DNA from: Halobacillus halophilus DSM 2266
Lineage (GTDB): Bacteria; Bacillota; Bacilli; Bacillales; Halobacillaceae
Length of the DNA: 64,000 nucleotides
Assembly (NCBI RefSeq): GCF_000284515.1
Contig: NC_017668.1
Span: forward strand, 310,001 to 374,000
Direction: 5' to 3'
Shown: positions 27,038-35,640 of the stretch, piece by piece
How positions within the stretch are numbered: the first letter of the stretch is position 1
Layout: the number at the start of each line of letters is the position of its first letter
Notes under the pieces: generated by a model
What the model saw: the letters and a program-made list of their open reading frames with translations, nothing else
What the model was told of the DNA's origin: nothing
Databases searched by the model: none
Translations under genes and position numbers: made by a program

Positions 27038-27054
27038 AGAAGGATCCATGCTTT

Positions 27055-27090
27055 CTGTTTCCGCACGGCGCTGTGGTACTATGGAAACAG
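27055..27090 (+). other. Inverted repeat between the oxidoreductase and nos
   Basis: CTGTTTCC (27055-27062) pairs perfectly with GGAAACAG (27083-27090) across a 20-base loop. No T tract follows, so it is not a clear terminator; it may be a processing hairpin or operator. It ends about 20 bases before the nos ribosome binding site. Confidence 0.4.
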
Positions 27091-27117
27091 GATTAACAAT
27101 ACAGGGGGAGCTTTACG

Positions 27118-28203
27118 TTGAATAGAGAATTACTTCAAAAAGCAGAGCAGTTTATTTTTGAATGCTATGAAGAACTGGGACGGCAGGGTGCCGGTGAAAG
27201 GGTCAAAGAGATAGAAAGATCAATTGAAGACTCAGGTACTTATCAGCATACTTTCGAAGAATTAGAATACGGAGCAAAAGTAGCATGGAGGAATAGTAAC
27301 CGCTGCATTGGACGGTTATTCTGGAACAGCTTACAAGTGTTTGACCAACGCCACTTGCAGGACGAAAAAGAGATTCGGGATGCGGTGTATGAGCATATGA
27401 ACTATGCCACGAATGGGGGCCGTATTCGATCGACTATTTCTGTGTTTAAACCGAAACAGGGGAATGAGGAAGTTCGATTCTGGAATCATCAGCTGATCCG
27501 TTACGCAGGGTACGAAATAAACGGGGAGGTAGTGGGTGATCCGGCTTCTGTCGATTTTACCCGCCAATGCGAAGCTCTGGGCTGGCAGGGCGGAGGAGGA
27601 AGGTTCGATGTTCTGCCGCTTGTGGTACAAGTTGATGGTTCTAAGCCTCAATGGTTTGAAATTCCGGAAGAGCACATTCTTGAAGTTCCTCTTCGTCACC
27701 CAGAGTATAAATGGTTTAGTGATTTTGGTCTGAAATGGTATGCTGTACCGTTTATTTCAGATATGCGTCTGGAAATCGGCGGTATTGACTATACAGCAGC
27801 ACCTTTTAATGGTTGGTATATGGAAACTGAAATCGGTGCGAGAAACTTGGCTGATGAATTCCGTTATAATCTATTACCTAATGTAGCTGAAGCCATGGGC
27901 CTGAATACGAGAAGAAATAGTTCCTTGTGGAAGGACCGGGCGTTAATCGAATTAAACCAAGCGGTACTCTATTCCTTTAAACAGGATAAGGTGAGTATGG
28001 TGGACCATCATTCGGCTGCCCAGCAGTTTCAGCTTTTTGAAAAGAAAGAACGAACTTGCGGAAGAGAGCCCACAGGAGACTGGACTTGGCTGATCCCTCC
28101 CGTTTCTCCTGCGTCGACTCATATCTTTCATTCGTCTTACACAGATCGGATGGACACGCCAAATTTCTTCTATCAAACAAATGCATACGAAAAAACCCTT
28201 TAG
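27118..28203 (+). CDS. nos: Nitric oxide synthase, oxygenase domain only (bacterial NOS)
   Basis: Heme enzyme of 361 residues making NO from arginine; bacterial forms lack the fused reductase and borrow flavoproteins. The heme-ligand Cys is in WRNSNRCIGR (Cys ~63), the Arg-binding Glu is in GWYMETEIGARNL, and a Trp-rich pterin-side end has DWTWLIPPVSP. TTG start at 27118, with GGGGGAG six bases upstream. In Bacillus, NOS helps resist oxidative stress; the neighbouring thiol reductase fits that theme (inference). A terminator overlaps the stop codon. Confidence 0.95.
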   Translation: MNRELLQKAEQFIFECYEELGRQGAGERVKEIERSIEDSGTYQHTFEELEYGAKVAWRNSNRCIGRLFWNSLQVFDQRHLQDEKEIRDAVYEHMNYATNGGRIRSTISVFKPKQGNEEVRFWNHQLIRYAGYEINGEVVGDPASVDFTRQCEALGWQGGGGRFDVLPLVVQVDGSKPQWFEIPEEHILEVPLRHPEYKWFSDFGLKWYAVPFISDMRLEIGGIDYTAAPFNGWYMETEIGARNLADEFRYNLLPNVAEAMGLNTRRNSSLWKDRALIELNQAVLYSFKQDKVSMVDHHSAAQQFQLFEKKERTCGREPTGDWTWLIPPVSPASTHIFHSSYTDRMDTPNFFYQTNAYEKTL

Positions 28204-28228
28204 ATTAGTGCTCTAAAGGGTTTTTTTA
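28190..28228. terminator. Terminator between nos and the convergent amidase gene
   Basis: AAAAAACCCTTTAGA...TCTAAAGGGTTTTTT stem, overlapping the last nos codons, with T7 on the plus strand. Confidence 0.88.
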
Positions 28229-28230
28229 GG

Positions 28231-29013
28231 TTATTCGTATAGGTCTGGTCTCCGGTCCTGAAAAATAGGAATTTGTTCACGGATAGCTTCTACATCCGTA
28301 AAATCTACTTCTCCATAAAGAATTTCTTCGTCACCTGATCCCTCTGCCACTACGTTTCCCCAGGGATCTACAATGATGGAATGCCCGCCAAAAGTATTTG
28401 CAGCATCCGATCCTACACGATTGCATGCAATAACAAAGCACTGATTCTCAATAGCCCGGCTGATTAAAAGATTGCGCCAATGATCTACCCGGGGCTTTGG
28501 CCACTCTGCTACGACAAAAAGGGCTCTGGATCCATTAAGCATGTGAGTCCGCATCCACTCAGGAAAGCGAATGTCATAGCAAATAACACCAGCTGCGGGC
28601 ACACCGTTCAGTTCAAAATTTCCCTTTTGGTTGCCGGAATGAAGATGCTTTTCTTCGTTCATTAATCGAAAGAGGTGAGCTTTACGGTACTTGGCAATGC
28701 GCTCGCCCATAGAATTGTAGGCAACAAACGTATTATAGAAACGTCCTTCCTCGCGCTCCGCGATTGACCCAAGAATGGTCACCCGGTGTTTGGAAGAAAG
28801 GTTCATGAGCATTTGATGTGTCGGTCCGTCCATCGATTCGGCCAGTTCATCAAACCTGCTCAGATCGTACCCCGTTGTCCATAGTTCAGGAAGTACAATA
28901 ATCTCACTTCCATTCCTGGCTGCTTCTTCAATTTTTTGGGTCGCATGTGTCCGATTTGCTTCAGGGTCACCAAACGCGACATCCATCTGGATAATACCTG
29001 CTTTTACTGTCAT
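28231..29013 (-). CDS. Carbon-nitrogen hydrolase (nitrilase superfamily, MtnU/YkrU-like omega-amidase)
   Basis: Amidase of 260 residues. The catalytic triad is visible: Glu in LPELWTTGYD (~42), Lys in KYRKAHLF (~112) and Cys in ICYDIRFPEW (~145). In B. subtilis the relative YkrU/MtnU sits with the methionine salvage genes and is thought to hydrolyse the keto-amide left by glutamine transamination, which would suit the MtnE encoded 3 kb away. ATG 29013 has GAGGTG five bases upstream. Substrate assignment is by resemblance only. Confidence 0.82.
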   Translation of the reverse strand: MTVKAGIIQMDVAFGDPEANRTHATQKIEEAARNGSEIIVLPELWTTGYDLSRFDELAESMDGPTHQMLMNLSSKHRVTILGSIAEREEGRFYNTFVAYNSMGERIAKYRKAHLFRLMNEEKHLHSGNQKGNFELNGVPAAGVICYDIRFPEWMRTHMLNGSRALFVVAEWPKPRVDHWRNLLISRAIENQCFVIACNRVGSDAANTFGGHSIIVDPWGNVVAEGSGDEEILYGEVDFTDVEAIREQIPIFQDRRPDLYE

Positions 29014-29132
29014 ATCATCACCTCGAACTTCTTTGTTTATCAAAAATCATATCATGAATTTACCTGAGTATGAAACGTTTTCAGACATGCTACAATAATA
29101 AATAGATGAACAGGAAAGAAAGGATGGTAGAG

Positions 29133-30878
29133 ATGTTTGAATTATTTCTACCGATGCTTGAACGTTTGGGCATCATTGTTACCGTTGCTTTTATCATAAC
29201 AAGATTTCGATTCTTCCGGGAACTCATTGACCGTAAAGCCTTAAATCGAAAGCAGCATTATATGGCAATTGCTTTTTTTGGACTGTTTGGAATGATTGGT
29301 ACCTACACAGGAATCACTTATGATACCCAATCATTCGAATTCGGGAGTTGGGCTTATGAACTGAATGAGTCTGAAGCCATTGCAAACTCTAGGGTAATAG
29401 GGATCGTAGCTGCCGGGTTATTTGGTGGATATCGAATCGGTGCGGGGGCAGGCTTGATTGCTGGGTTACACCGATTTTCTCTGGGGGGATTCACGGGGTT
29501 AGCATGCGGGATTTCGGCTATTGTGGCAGGGATCATTGCTGGATTTTTTCATAAAAAAGATCAGCCATTAAAGTTGAAAACAGCCCTTCTGGTTGGAGGT
29601 CTGGCTGAAACGATTCAAATGGGGATTATTTTAGGAGTCGCACAACCTTTTGAGAGAGCATGGGAACTTGTCCAGGAAATAGGGCTGCCGATGATTGTGG
29701 CCAATGGTCTTGGCTCTGCGTTGTTTTTATTAATTATTCGAAACGTACTAAACGAGGAGGGAAAAGCCGGTGCTCTTCAAGCTCAGAAAGCATTGAAGCT
29801 TGCTGAATCCACCGTTTCACACCTTCGTCAGGGTTTAACGGAGAATTCTGCCCAAAAAGCCTGTCAGATTATCTATGAAGAAGTGAGGGTAAGCGCTATT
29901 TCAATGACGGATAAAGAATATATTCTTGCTCATGTCGGACAGGCAGATGACCATCACCAGGCGGGGAACACCATTCAAACACTCGCTACGCGTGAAGTTA
30001 TTCAAAAAGGAGAAATGGTTGTCGCTGGCCACAGGGATATTAGTTGTGATCATACCGGATGCCCTTTAGGGGCAGCTGTTATTGCTCCTTTAAAACGAAA
30101 AAATGAAACAGTCGGTACTTTAAAGTTTTATGTTCGTTCCGAAAAAGAAATTTCAAATGTATTGATAGAGCTGATCCAGGGGCTAAGTGCGCTGCTTGGT
30201 CAGCAACTGGAAATCGCTGAAGCAGAAAAAGCACAGGAACTGGCGCGTGAAGCTGAAGTAAAAGCTTTGCAGGCCCAGGTTAATCCGCACTTTTTGTTTA
30301 ACTCTTTGAATGTAATTGTTTCACTTACCCGCACGGAACCTGATCGAGCGAGGTCTTTGCTTATTGCTTTATCTAAGTTCTTTCGACAAAACCTTGGGGC
30401 CACCACAAAAAGGTGGACATCTCTTGCGGAGGAGCTATCACACGTAAGAGCCTACCTATACATTGAAGAAACACGGTTTGTCGATAAGCTTCATGTACAC
30501 TACGATATAGAAGATCATGCCCTCTCGGCAAAGATTGCACCCCTTACCTTGCAGCCCTTAGTGGAAAATTGCATTAAGCATGGGATAAAAGATCAAGAGG
30601 GCGAGTCGGAGATTCTGATTCAGATAAAATATCTATCAGAGGGAGTCCGTGTATCCGTTAAAGATAACGGCAGCGGGATACTGCCGGAACGACTTCATCA
30701 TTTAGGTTTAGAAGAAGTTACGTCTGAAATAGGCACAGGGCTTGGCTTATATAACGTAAACAAACGACTGGAACTGTTACACGGGAAAAATTCTAAGCTG
30801 CAGATAGAAAGTGAGCCTGGGCAAGGAACGAGGATTTCTTTCCTCATTCCTCATAATAAAGAGGAGGTGTCGGCATGA
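29133..30878 (+). CDS. lytS: Sensor histidine kinase, LytS family
   Basis: Membrane sensor of about 581 residues. Six or more N-terminal helices form the 5TM-5TMR_LYT domain (~1-200), then a GAF-like domain (~220-350), then a short-type His kinase region with the H-box QAQVNPHFLFNSLN (~390) and an ATPase domain ending DNGSGI, GTGLGLYNV. ATG 29133 is preferred (AAAGG nine bases upstream) over ATG 29106. The stop overlaps the next start by four bases (ATGA). In B. subtilis and relatives LytST-type pairs sense extracellular pyruvate. Confidence 0.92.
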   Translation: MFELFLPMLERLGIIVTVAFIITRFRFFRELIDRKALNRKQHYMAIAFFGLFGMIGTYTGITYDTQSFEFGSWAYELNESEAIANSRVIGIVAAGLFGGYRIGAGAGLIAGLHRFSLGGFTGLACGISAIVAGIIAGFFHKKDQPLKLKTALLVGGLAETIQMGIILGVAQPFERAWELVQEIGLPMIVANGLGSALFLLIIRNVLNEEGKAGALQAQKALKLAESTVSHLRQGLTENSAQKACQIIYEEVRVSAISMTDKEYILAHVGQADDHHQAGNTIQTLATREVIQKGEMVVAGHRDISCDHTGCPLGAAVIAPLKRKNETVGTLKFYVRSEKEISNVLIELIQGLSALLGQQLEIAEAEKAQELAREAEVKALQAQVNPHFLFNSLNVIVSLTRTEPDRARSLLIALSKFFRQNLGATTKRWTSLAEELSHVRAYLYIEETRFVDKLHVHYDIEDHALSAKIAPLTLQPLVENCIKHGIKDQEGESEILIQIKYLSEGVRVSVKDNGSGILPERLHHLGLEEVTSEIGTGLGLYNVNKRLELLHGKNSKLQIESEPGQGTRISFLIPHNKEEVSA

Positions 30879-31612
30879 AAGGACCCATTCAGGCGTTAGT
30901 GGTAGATGATGAGCGTTTCAGCCGTGAAGAATTAATTCACTTGTTAAAGCAACACGAGGCTATTCAGGTGATAGGAGAAGCAGAGTCTGGTGACACGGCT
31001 ATTATGAAAGTCCTTCAGCTACAGCCGGATGTTCTGTTTTTAGATGTGGAAATGCCCCGGATGGATGGAATGGAGGTGGCAAAGGCTGTTCAGGAACTGA
31101 AAAAGGTTCCGAAAATAATTTTTGCTACAGCCTATCCAGACTTTGCAGTGGATGCCTTTCGACACGACGCGATCGATTACCTTCTAAAGCCCTTTGACGA
31201 AGAACAACTAAAAGATGCAGTTGTTAAATTAGAAAAAAGATTCGCTCCTCAAATGGATGCTTCTCAGACTACTAACCAACCGCCTTCAAAGCTCGCTGTA
31301 GAAGGGGAAGATAATATTCATTATCTTGATCCTGAAAACATTGTGTACGTTTATCGCGAGGAGCGGTGGACCAAGATTGTTGGGAAAACCCATACCTATG
31401 AAACAAGAGCTCCATTAAAGGAAGTAGAACATCGGTTAAGAGGTTTCCCGTTTTTTCGCATTCATAAGAGTTATCTCGTAAACTTAGATTATGTGAACAG
31501 GCTGACGCCGTGGTTCAATGGCGCCTATCAATTAGAACTGCAGAGCAGAGAGGAGAAGCTATCGGTCAGCCGAAATTATGTGAAAGATTTAAGAAAACAA
31601 TTGGAACTTTAA
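30875..31612 (+). CDS. lytR: LytTR-family response regulator, LytR/LytT
   Basis: Response regulator of 245 residues. The receiver domain has acidic residues VVDDE, the phospho-acceptor Asp in LFLDVEMP (~56), TAY, and the Lys in LLKPFD (~107). A LytTR DNA-binding domain follows (~140-240: FFRIHKSYLVNLDYV). LytTR proteins bind imperfect direct repeats about two turns apart; such a repeat lies 32 bases downstream of this stop, before cstA. Co-transcribed with lytS by overlapping codons. Confidence 0.93.
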   Translation: MKGPIQALVVDDERFSREELIHLLKQHEAIQVIGEAESGDTAIMKVLQLQPDVLFLDVEMPRMDGMEVAKAVQELKKVPKIIFATAYPDFAVDAFRHDAIDYLLKPFDEEQLKDAVVKLEKRFAPQMDASQTTNQPPSKLAVEGEDNIHYLDPENIVYVYREERWTKIVGKTHTYETRAPLKEVEHRLRGFPFFRIHKSYLVNLDYVNRLTPWFNGAYQLELQSREEKLSVSRNYVKDLRKQLEL

Positions 31613-31645
31613 ATCCCGGTCTGTTTTTTAGACCGGGATTTTTAC
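31611..31645 (+). terminator. Intrinsic terminator after lytR
   Basis: AAATCCCGGTCT-GTTTTTT-AGACCGGGATTT stem with T residues, overlapping the lytR stop. Confidence 0.88.
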
Positions 31646-31676
31646 ATGTTAACCAGAATTTTCGACATGTTAATCA
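31644..31676 (+). promoter_or_regulatory. Direct repeat, likely LytR operator for cstA
   Basis: ACATGTTAACCA (31644-31655) and ACATGTTAATCA (31665-31676) share 11 of 12 bases with starts exactly 21 bp apart, two helical turns, the geometry used by LytTR regulators. The site lies 80-110 bases before the cstA start. The binding protein is inferred from the adjacent lytR gene. Confidence 0.6.
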
Positions 31677-31715
31677 AAAACCCTACTGATGTAAGCGTTA
31701 TCTTGTTACGATTCT

Positions 31716-31729
31716 TGTAAGCGATTACA
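31716..31729 (+). promoter_or_regulatory. CcpA cre site before cstA
   Basis: TGTAAGCGATTACA matches the cre consensus TGNAANCGNTTNCA at every fixed position. A partial second copy (TGTAAGCGTTATCT) begins at 31690. Placement 27 bases before the GTG suggests CcpA repression of cstA during growth on preferred sugars. Confidence 0.7.
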
Positions 31730-31755
31730 AGAATAGATCGAGGGAGGAACTTTTT

Positions 31756-33198
31756 GTGATTACGTTTCTAATCAGTATCGGACTTTTAATCATTGGTTAT
31801 TTCACGTATGGGAAATATGTTGAAAAAATATTTGGGGTAAATAAAGAAAGAACGACACCGGCTTATTCTCACAGTGATGGTGTGGATTATCTGCCGATGG
31901 GTCAAAAGAAGAATGCTTTGATACAATTATTAAATATAGCTGGGGTAGGTCCGATTTTCGGTCCCATATTAGGAGCGCTTTACGGACCAGTGGCTTTTCT
32001 CTGGATTGTTCTCGGTGCCATCTTTGCCGGGGCTGTTCATGACTATCTTACGGGGATGATTTCCATTCGTAATCGAGGGGCTCACTTGCCAGAACTGGCT
32101 GGGAAGTTCCTCGGGAAAGTAATGAAACACGTGGTTAACGCATTTTCTATCTTATTATTGCTACTAGTCGGGACCGTGTTCGTTACAGCTCCAGCTGATT
32201 TGCTTCATAACATGACGAGCAGCTGGCTGAGTCTACCGATTATCCTGCTTGCCATCTTTGCTTATTACTTATTAGCAACGATGCTGCCAATCGATAAAAT
32301 TATCGGACGTTTCTATCCAATTTTCGGAGCTCTGCTTTTAATCAGTGCTATTGGGGTAGGAGTATCATTGGTCGTGACAGGAGCACCAATCCCTGAGCTG
32401 ACTTTAACCAATATGCATCCGGATAATGCACCGATTTTTCCATTATTATTTTTAACTATCTCATGTGGGGCATTGTCAGGCTTCCATGCTACACAAACCC
32501 CAATTATTTCACGTACGACTCAGCAGGAAAAACAAGGTCGTCGCATTTTCTATGGAATGATGATTGCTGAAGGGATTATTGCTATGATCTGGGCAGCCGC
32601 AGCTATGAGCTTGTTCAACGGTTCAGGTGGTCTGAACGAAGTATTGGCAAGCGGCGGACCTGCAGCGGTTGTTAGTGAAGTCTCCGTGGCCATGCTTGGT
32701 GCTGTCGGAGGAACGCTAGCCATACTTGGTGTTATTATTCTGCCAATCACTTCGGGAGATACAGCTTTCCGCAGTGCCCGTATGATTATTGCAGATTATA
32801 TCAAAGTATCCCAGAAGAAAATTATGAGCCGTGTTTGGATTGCTGTTCCGATGTTTGTCATTTCATTCGCGTTGACTCGTATAGACTTCACCCTTTTATG
32901 GAGATATTTCTCCTGGGCGAACCAGTCGACAGCGGTTATTGCCCTGTGGGTAGGTGCGATGTACTTGTTTTTATCTCGTAAAAATTACTTTATTGCCGCT
33001 ATACCAGCAACCTTTATGACTATGGCAACCTTTACGTATATTATTAACGCTCCGATTGGGTTCAATCTTCCTTTGAATATATCCTATCTATTAGCAGCTA
33101 TTATTACAGTTGCGATTGTCACAGCTTTTTTCATTGCCGCGCGCCGTGGTTTAAGCAAGGATATTCCATTAGAAGAAGATTTAAAACCCACAGCCTGA
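31756..33198 (+). CDS. cstA: CstA-family transporter (pyruvate/peptide uptake)
   Basis: Carbon-starvation-type inner-membrane transporter, 480 residues with about twelve helices, in the short Firmicute form. Family blocks include NIAGVGPIFGPILGALYG (~61-78), AGAVHDYLTGMIS, SGFHATQTPIISRT and LPITSGDTAFRSARM. CstA/BtsT-type proteins import pyruvate and are controlled by LytS/LytR-like pairs in several bacteria, matching the genes just upstream. GTG start with GGGAGG eight bases upstream. Expected to be induced by pyruvate and repressed by CcpA (from the sites seen). Confidence 0.92.
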   Translation: MITFLISIGLLIIGYFTYGKYVEKIFGVNKERTTPAYSHSDGVDYLPMGQKKNALIQLLNIAGVGPIFGPILGALYGPVAFLWIVLGAIFAGAVHDYLTGMISIRNRGAHLPELAGKFLGKVMKHVVNAFSILLLLLVGTVFVTAPADLLHNMTSSWLSLPIILLAIFAYYLLATMLPIDKIIGRFYPIFGALLLISAIGVGVSLVVTGAPIPELTLTNMHPDNAPIFPLLFLTISCGALSGFHATQTPIISRTTQQEKQGRRIFYGMMIAEGIIAMIWAAAAMSLFNGSGGLNEVLASGGPAAVVSEVSVAMLGAVGGTLAILGVIILPITSGDTAFRSARMIIADYIKVSQKKIMSRVWIAVPMFVISFALTRIDFTLLWRYFSWANQSTAVIALWVGAMYLFLSRKNYFIAAIPATFMTMATFTYIINAPIGFNLPLNISYLLAAIITVAIVTAFFIAARRGLSKDIPLEEDLKPTA

Positions 33199-33207
33199 TA
33201 AAACAGA

Positions 33208-33245
33208 TAAAACATCCATCAGAGAGATCTGGTGGATGTTTTTAT
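33208..33245 (+). terminator. Intrinsic terminator after cstA
   Basis: AACATCCATCAG-AGAGAT-CTGGTGGATGTT stem followed by T5. From here to 33525 I see no gene or recognisable motif. Confidence 0.88.
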
Positions 33246-33525
33246 ATGTCTTGAACTTCACTTTCCGAAAAGTATCTCGATTAATTCGGAATAGTGTAGG
33301 TCAGCCATTCTATAAGAATCCTTCAATGTTCTTTTAACTGCACCTTTTTAATAAGGTTTGTAATTTTAATAAATAAGTTATTACAAAAAAAGGGAAATTG
33401 TCTTTTAAGGCCGCTTTCTGAGCCATTAAATGTCTTAATTTGTTAATCAAAGAGGATTTGGTGAATATCTGTTCCTTATTCAGGGTATGGTTCTTGTAGG
33501 ATAATTGAAAGGAGAGGTAGATAAT

Positions 33526-33801
33526 ATGAGTAAAGCTATTCAAAATGATCAAGGAAGATTTTATATAGGCGATCAGGGTAAACCTGATGCCCATCTGGAC
33601 TTTGAAGAACACGGAGACACTATGAAAATCTTAAGCACCGTCGTTGTCCCTTCTGAAAGAGAGAACGGTCTAGGAAGTGACTTAGTTGATCATGCTGTTA
33701 ACTACGCGAGAGAAAATAAACTTGTAATAGACCCAGTATGCTCCTTCGCCCATGAGGTGATTAAAGATACTCCAGAATACCACGTGGTTTGGAAAAAATA
33801 G
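33526..33801 (+). CDS. Small GNAT-like acetyltransferase (YjdJ/YidJ type)
   Basis: A 91-residue protein of the minimal GCN5-like group: a single beta-sheet block (RFYIGDQGKPDAHLDF), STVVVPSERENGLGSDLVDHAVNYARENKL with the acetyl-CoA-binding loop, and the Cys/His end VCSFAHEVIKDTPEYH. These small proteins are widespread; their acceptors are unknown. ATG 33526 follows GGAGAGG by eight bases; an in-frame start at 33505 overlaps the site. Confidence 0.82.
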   Translation: MSKAIQNDQGRFYIGDQGKPDAHLDFEEHGDTMKILSTVVVPSERENGLGSDLVDHAVNYARENKLVIDPVCSFAHEVIKDTPEYHVVWKK

Positions 33802-33901
33802 TGAAGAACACTGACTAATCAAAATTGTGATTTTCATCGTTTCTTCCTCTGGATAATAAGTAATGAATAAACTAACCAGATAAATAGAGAGGGGGATACA
33901 A

Positions 33902-34783
33902 ATGATGAGAGCAATGCTGATTGTCAATCCTTCATCCGGAAAAGAAGAAGCAGTAGATTATGTAGAAAAAATTGAAGAGATCTTAAATGGTAAAGGATAT
34001 GAAGTTAAAGTATCTCAAACGGAAAAAGAATTCGATGCCATGAAATATTGTCAAAACGCTTGTAAGGATGAATTTGATTTAGTGGTGTCTTTAGGCGGAG
34101 ACGGCACATTGAATGAAACGATTAACGGAATGGTGGATCAGACACATCGTCCGTTACTCGGCATCGTACCGCTCGGGACTGTCAATGATTTCGCCAGAGC
34201 TCTTAAAATTCCTTTAGAGCCCAAAAAAGCCGTAGATGTGCTCCGCTCGGATCGCTCAAAGAAAGTAGACATTGGCCGATTTAACGACCGTTATTTCGTG
34301 AATATTGTAGCTGTAGGGGCTCTGGCCGAAGCTACTTATGAAGTCAGCCCGGAACAAAAAACCAAATTTGGGCCGCTATCTTATGTCATGGAGGGGTTAA
34401 AAACCTTATCTGGCAATACCGGCTATCCTTTAAGGATTGAATATGAAGACAAAGTATGGGAAGGTGAGTCTTTTCTTTTCCTCGCTGCTTTAACAAATTC
34501 TACTGGAGGATTAGAAAATCTTTCACCACAGGCAGAAGTAAATGATGGACTCTTACATTGTTACGTAATAAAAAATGTAAATTTTGTCCGGCTGGCTACT
34601 ATTGTATCGTCGATTCTGAGAGGGAATCTTAAAGATCAGAGTGATGTAGAGTACTTCACTGCACAGAACCTGGAGATTACGTCTTCTGAAAACCTGGTTA
34701 CCAATGTAGACGGAGAAGAAGGAGATTCACTTCCAGTATCTATTCATGTTAAACCATCGCATATCGATGTGATCGTCGAATAA
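33902..34783 (+). CDS. Diacylglycerol/lipid kinase family protein (DagK/YegS)
   Basis: Lipid kinase of 293 residues phosphorylating diacylglycerol or a similar lipid at the membrane. N-terminal LIVNPSSGK (~6-14) is followed by the nucleotide-binding VVSLGGDGTLNETINGM (~62-78) and the metal/substrate LGIVPLGTVNDFAR (~88-101). A beta-sandwich C-terminal domain follows. Several paralogs are usual in Bacillaceae. GAGGGGG lies about six bases before the tandem ATGs, so either ATG 33902 or 33905 could be used. It is followed by a terminator. Confidence 0.9.
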   Translation: MMRAMLIVNPSSGKEEAVDYVEKIEEILNGKGYEVKVSQTEKEFDAMKYCQNACKDEFDLVVSLGGDGTLNETINGMVDQTHRPLLGIVPLGTVNDFARALKIPLEPKKAVDVLRSDRSKKVDIGRFNDRYFVNIVAVGALAEATYEVSPEQKTKFGPLSYVMEGLKTLSGNTGYPLRIEYEDKVWEGESFLFLAALTNSTGGLENLSPQAEVNDGLLHCYVIKNVNFVRLATIVSSILRGNLKDQSDVEYFTAQNLEITSSENLVTNVDGEEGDSLPVSIHVKPSHIDVIVE

Positions 34784-34787
34784 ACGG

Positions 34788-34826
34788 GAAAAGGCTGTCT
34801 CACATTTACTGAGACAGCCTTTTTAT
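34788..34826. terminator. Terminator after the lipid kinase gene
   Basis: AAGGCTGTCTCA / TGAGACAGCCTT stem with T5, between convergent genes. Confidence 0.9.
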
Positions 34827-34839
34827 GCTTTAGTGATAT

Positions 34840-35049
34840 TTATTGTCTAGAGAAGAGATTGAAAAGTGATAAGAATATTATGACGAATGAGAATAAGGCC
34901 AAGCCAATTGCACCCACATAGAAGAATAACGCTGAAAAAAATTCATTGTCTGCTATTGTTCCAAATTCAGATAGCCAGAGTAAAAAGAAGCTCGCTACTA
35001 CTGCTGCTAAGTAATTAAAGAACGAATTATCAAAATTTAACCCAACCAT
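34840..35049 (-). CDS. Small two-helix membrane protein, unknown function
   Basis: 69 residues from ATG 35049 (GGAGGGG six bases upstream). Two hydrophobic segments (~12-26 and ~38-62) are joined by a short acidic loop (FGTIADNEF). It begins MVGLNFDNSF and ends LFNLFSRQ. No family is recognised. It is convergent with the lipid kinase gene. Upstream on its strand is a non-coding stretch with an orphan terminator. Confidence 0.72.
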   Translation of the reverse strand: MVGLNFDNSFFNYLAAVVASFFLLWLSEFGTIADNEFFSALFFYVGAIGLALFSFVIIFLSLFNLFSRQ

Positions 35050-35188
35050 TTTGCACCCCTCCTTTACTAACACTATATGTACCATCAACTGTTAATATTT
35101 CTGAACGTTGAAAATTTTTTGTTACACAGTAAGGGAGTTTGGTGGACAAGCTGGGGTTATGGATAAAAGTGACGACTTGGATCGAAAT

Positions 35189-35226
35189 ATAAAAAAAGAC
35201 CCCTCTTTGCAGACCAAAGAGGGGCA
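35189..35226 (-). terminator. Orphan minus-strand intrinsic terminator
   Basis: Minus-strand CCCCTCTTTG-GTCT-GCAAAGAGGGG stem followed by TCTTTTTTTAT, a textbook terminator. No annotated minus-strand gene ends here. A TGGTACAAT extended -10 element (minus strand, 35446-35454) is the nearest upstream promoter-like site, so a ~250-nt non-coding transcript is possible. The remainder of 35230-35640 shows nothing else convincing. Confidence 0.6.
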
Positions 35227-35640
35227 TGGCAGTGCGCTTCTAAATGAAGGGAGACATGCCATGAAAGCTACAGGTCTATTTTTCCTGGCGGGGAAAAATA
35301 GATAGGGTGATTCGACGTAAGAGACAAAAGAGAGAACAGATATAAGTCCAGTAAAACGGAAAAGCCATCTTTTCAGACCATTAATCTTTATTAAATAACT
35401 ATTATCGAGGGAATGAAATAGTTAATTATCTCTTTTGATATTATTATTGTACCATTGATAACCTGGCTTCTGCTTTGGGAAAAAGCCTTACGAAACCTTT
35501 AAATCATTAGTGTTTTTTTGAACGTTTTTTCTCAACTTTTGGATTCAAATGGAAAAAAAGGTATTATTTTGACGAATTTAATTGTAGGAAGCAGGAGGAT
35601 GAGGTAAACTTTAGTTACTAATGTACAATGAGGTGGATGT

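Noticed and set aside
29071-29084. TGAAACGTTTTCA before lytS as a cre site
   Set aside because: One base short of the cre spacing; it cannot align to all fixed positions.
31644-31676. CRISPR-like repeats
   Set aside because: Only two short copies 21 bp apart; better explained as a regulator site. No array-like spacing is seen anywhere in the window.
33461-33488. GGGTAT as a sigma-B -10 before the small acetyltransferase gene
   Set aside because: No GTTTAA-like element at the needed distance.
33334-33612. 92-codon minus-strand frame over the GNAT gene start
   Set aside because: No ribosome binding site; overlaps a gene with a clear start and family.
35108-35305. 65-codon plus-strand frame beginning TTG
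   Set aside because: No ribosome binding site, mixed composition, and it runs through a perfect minus-strand terminator hairpin.
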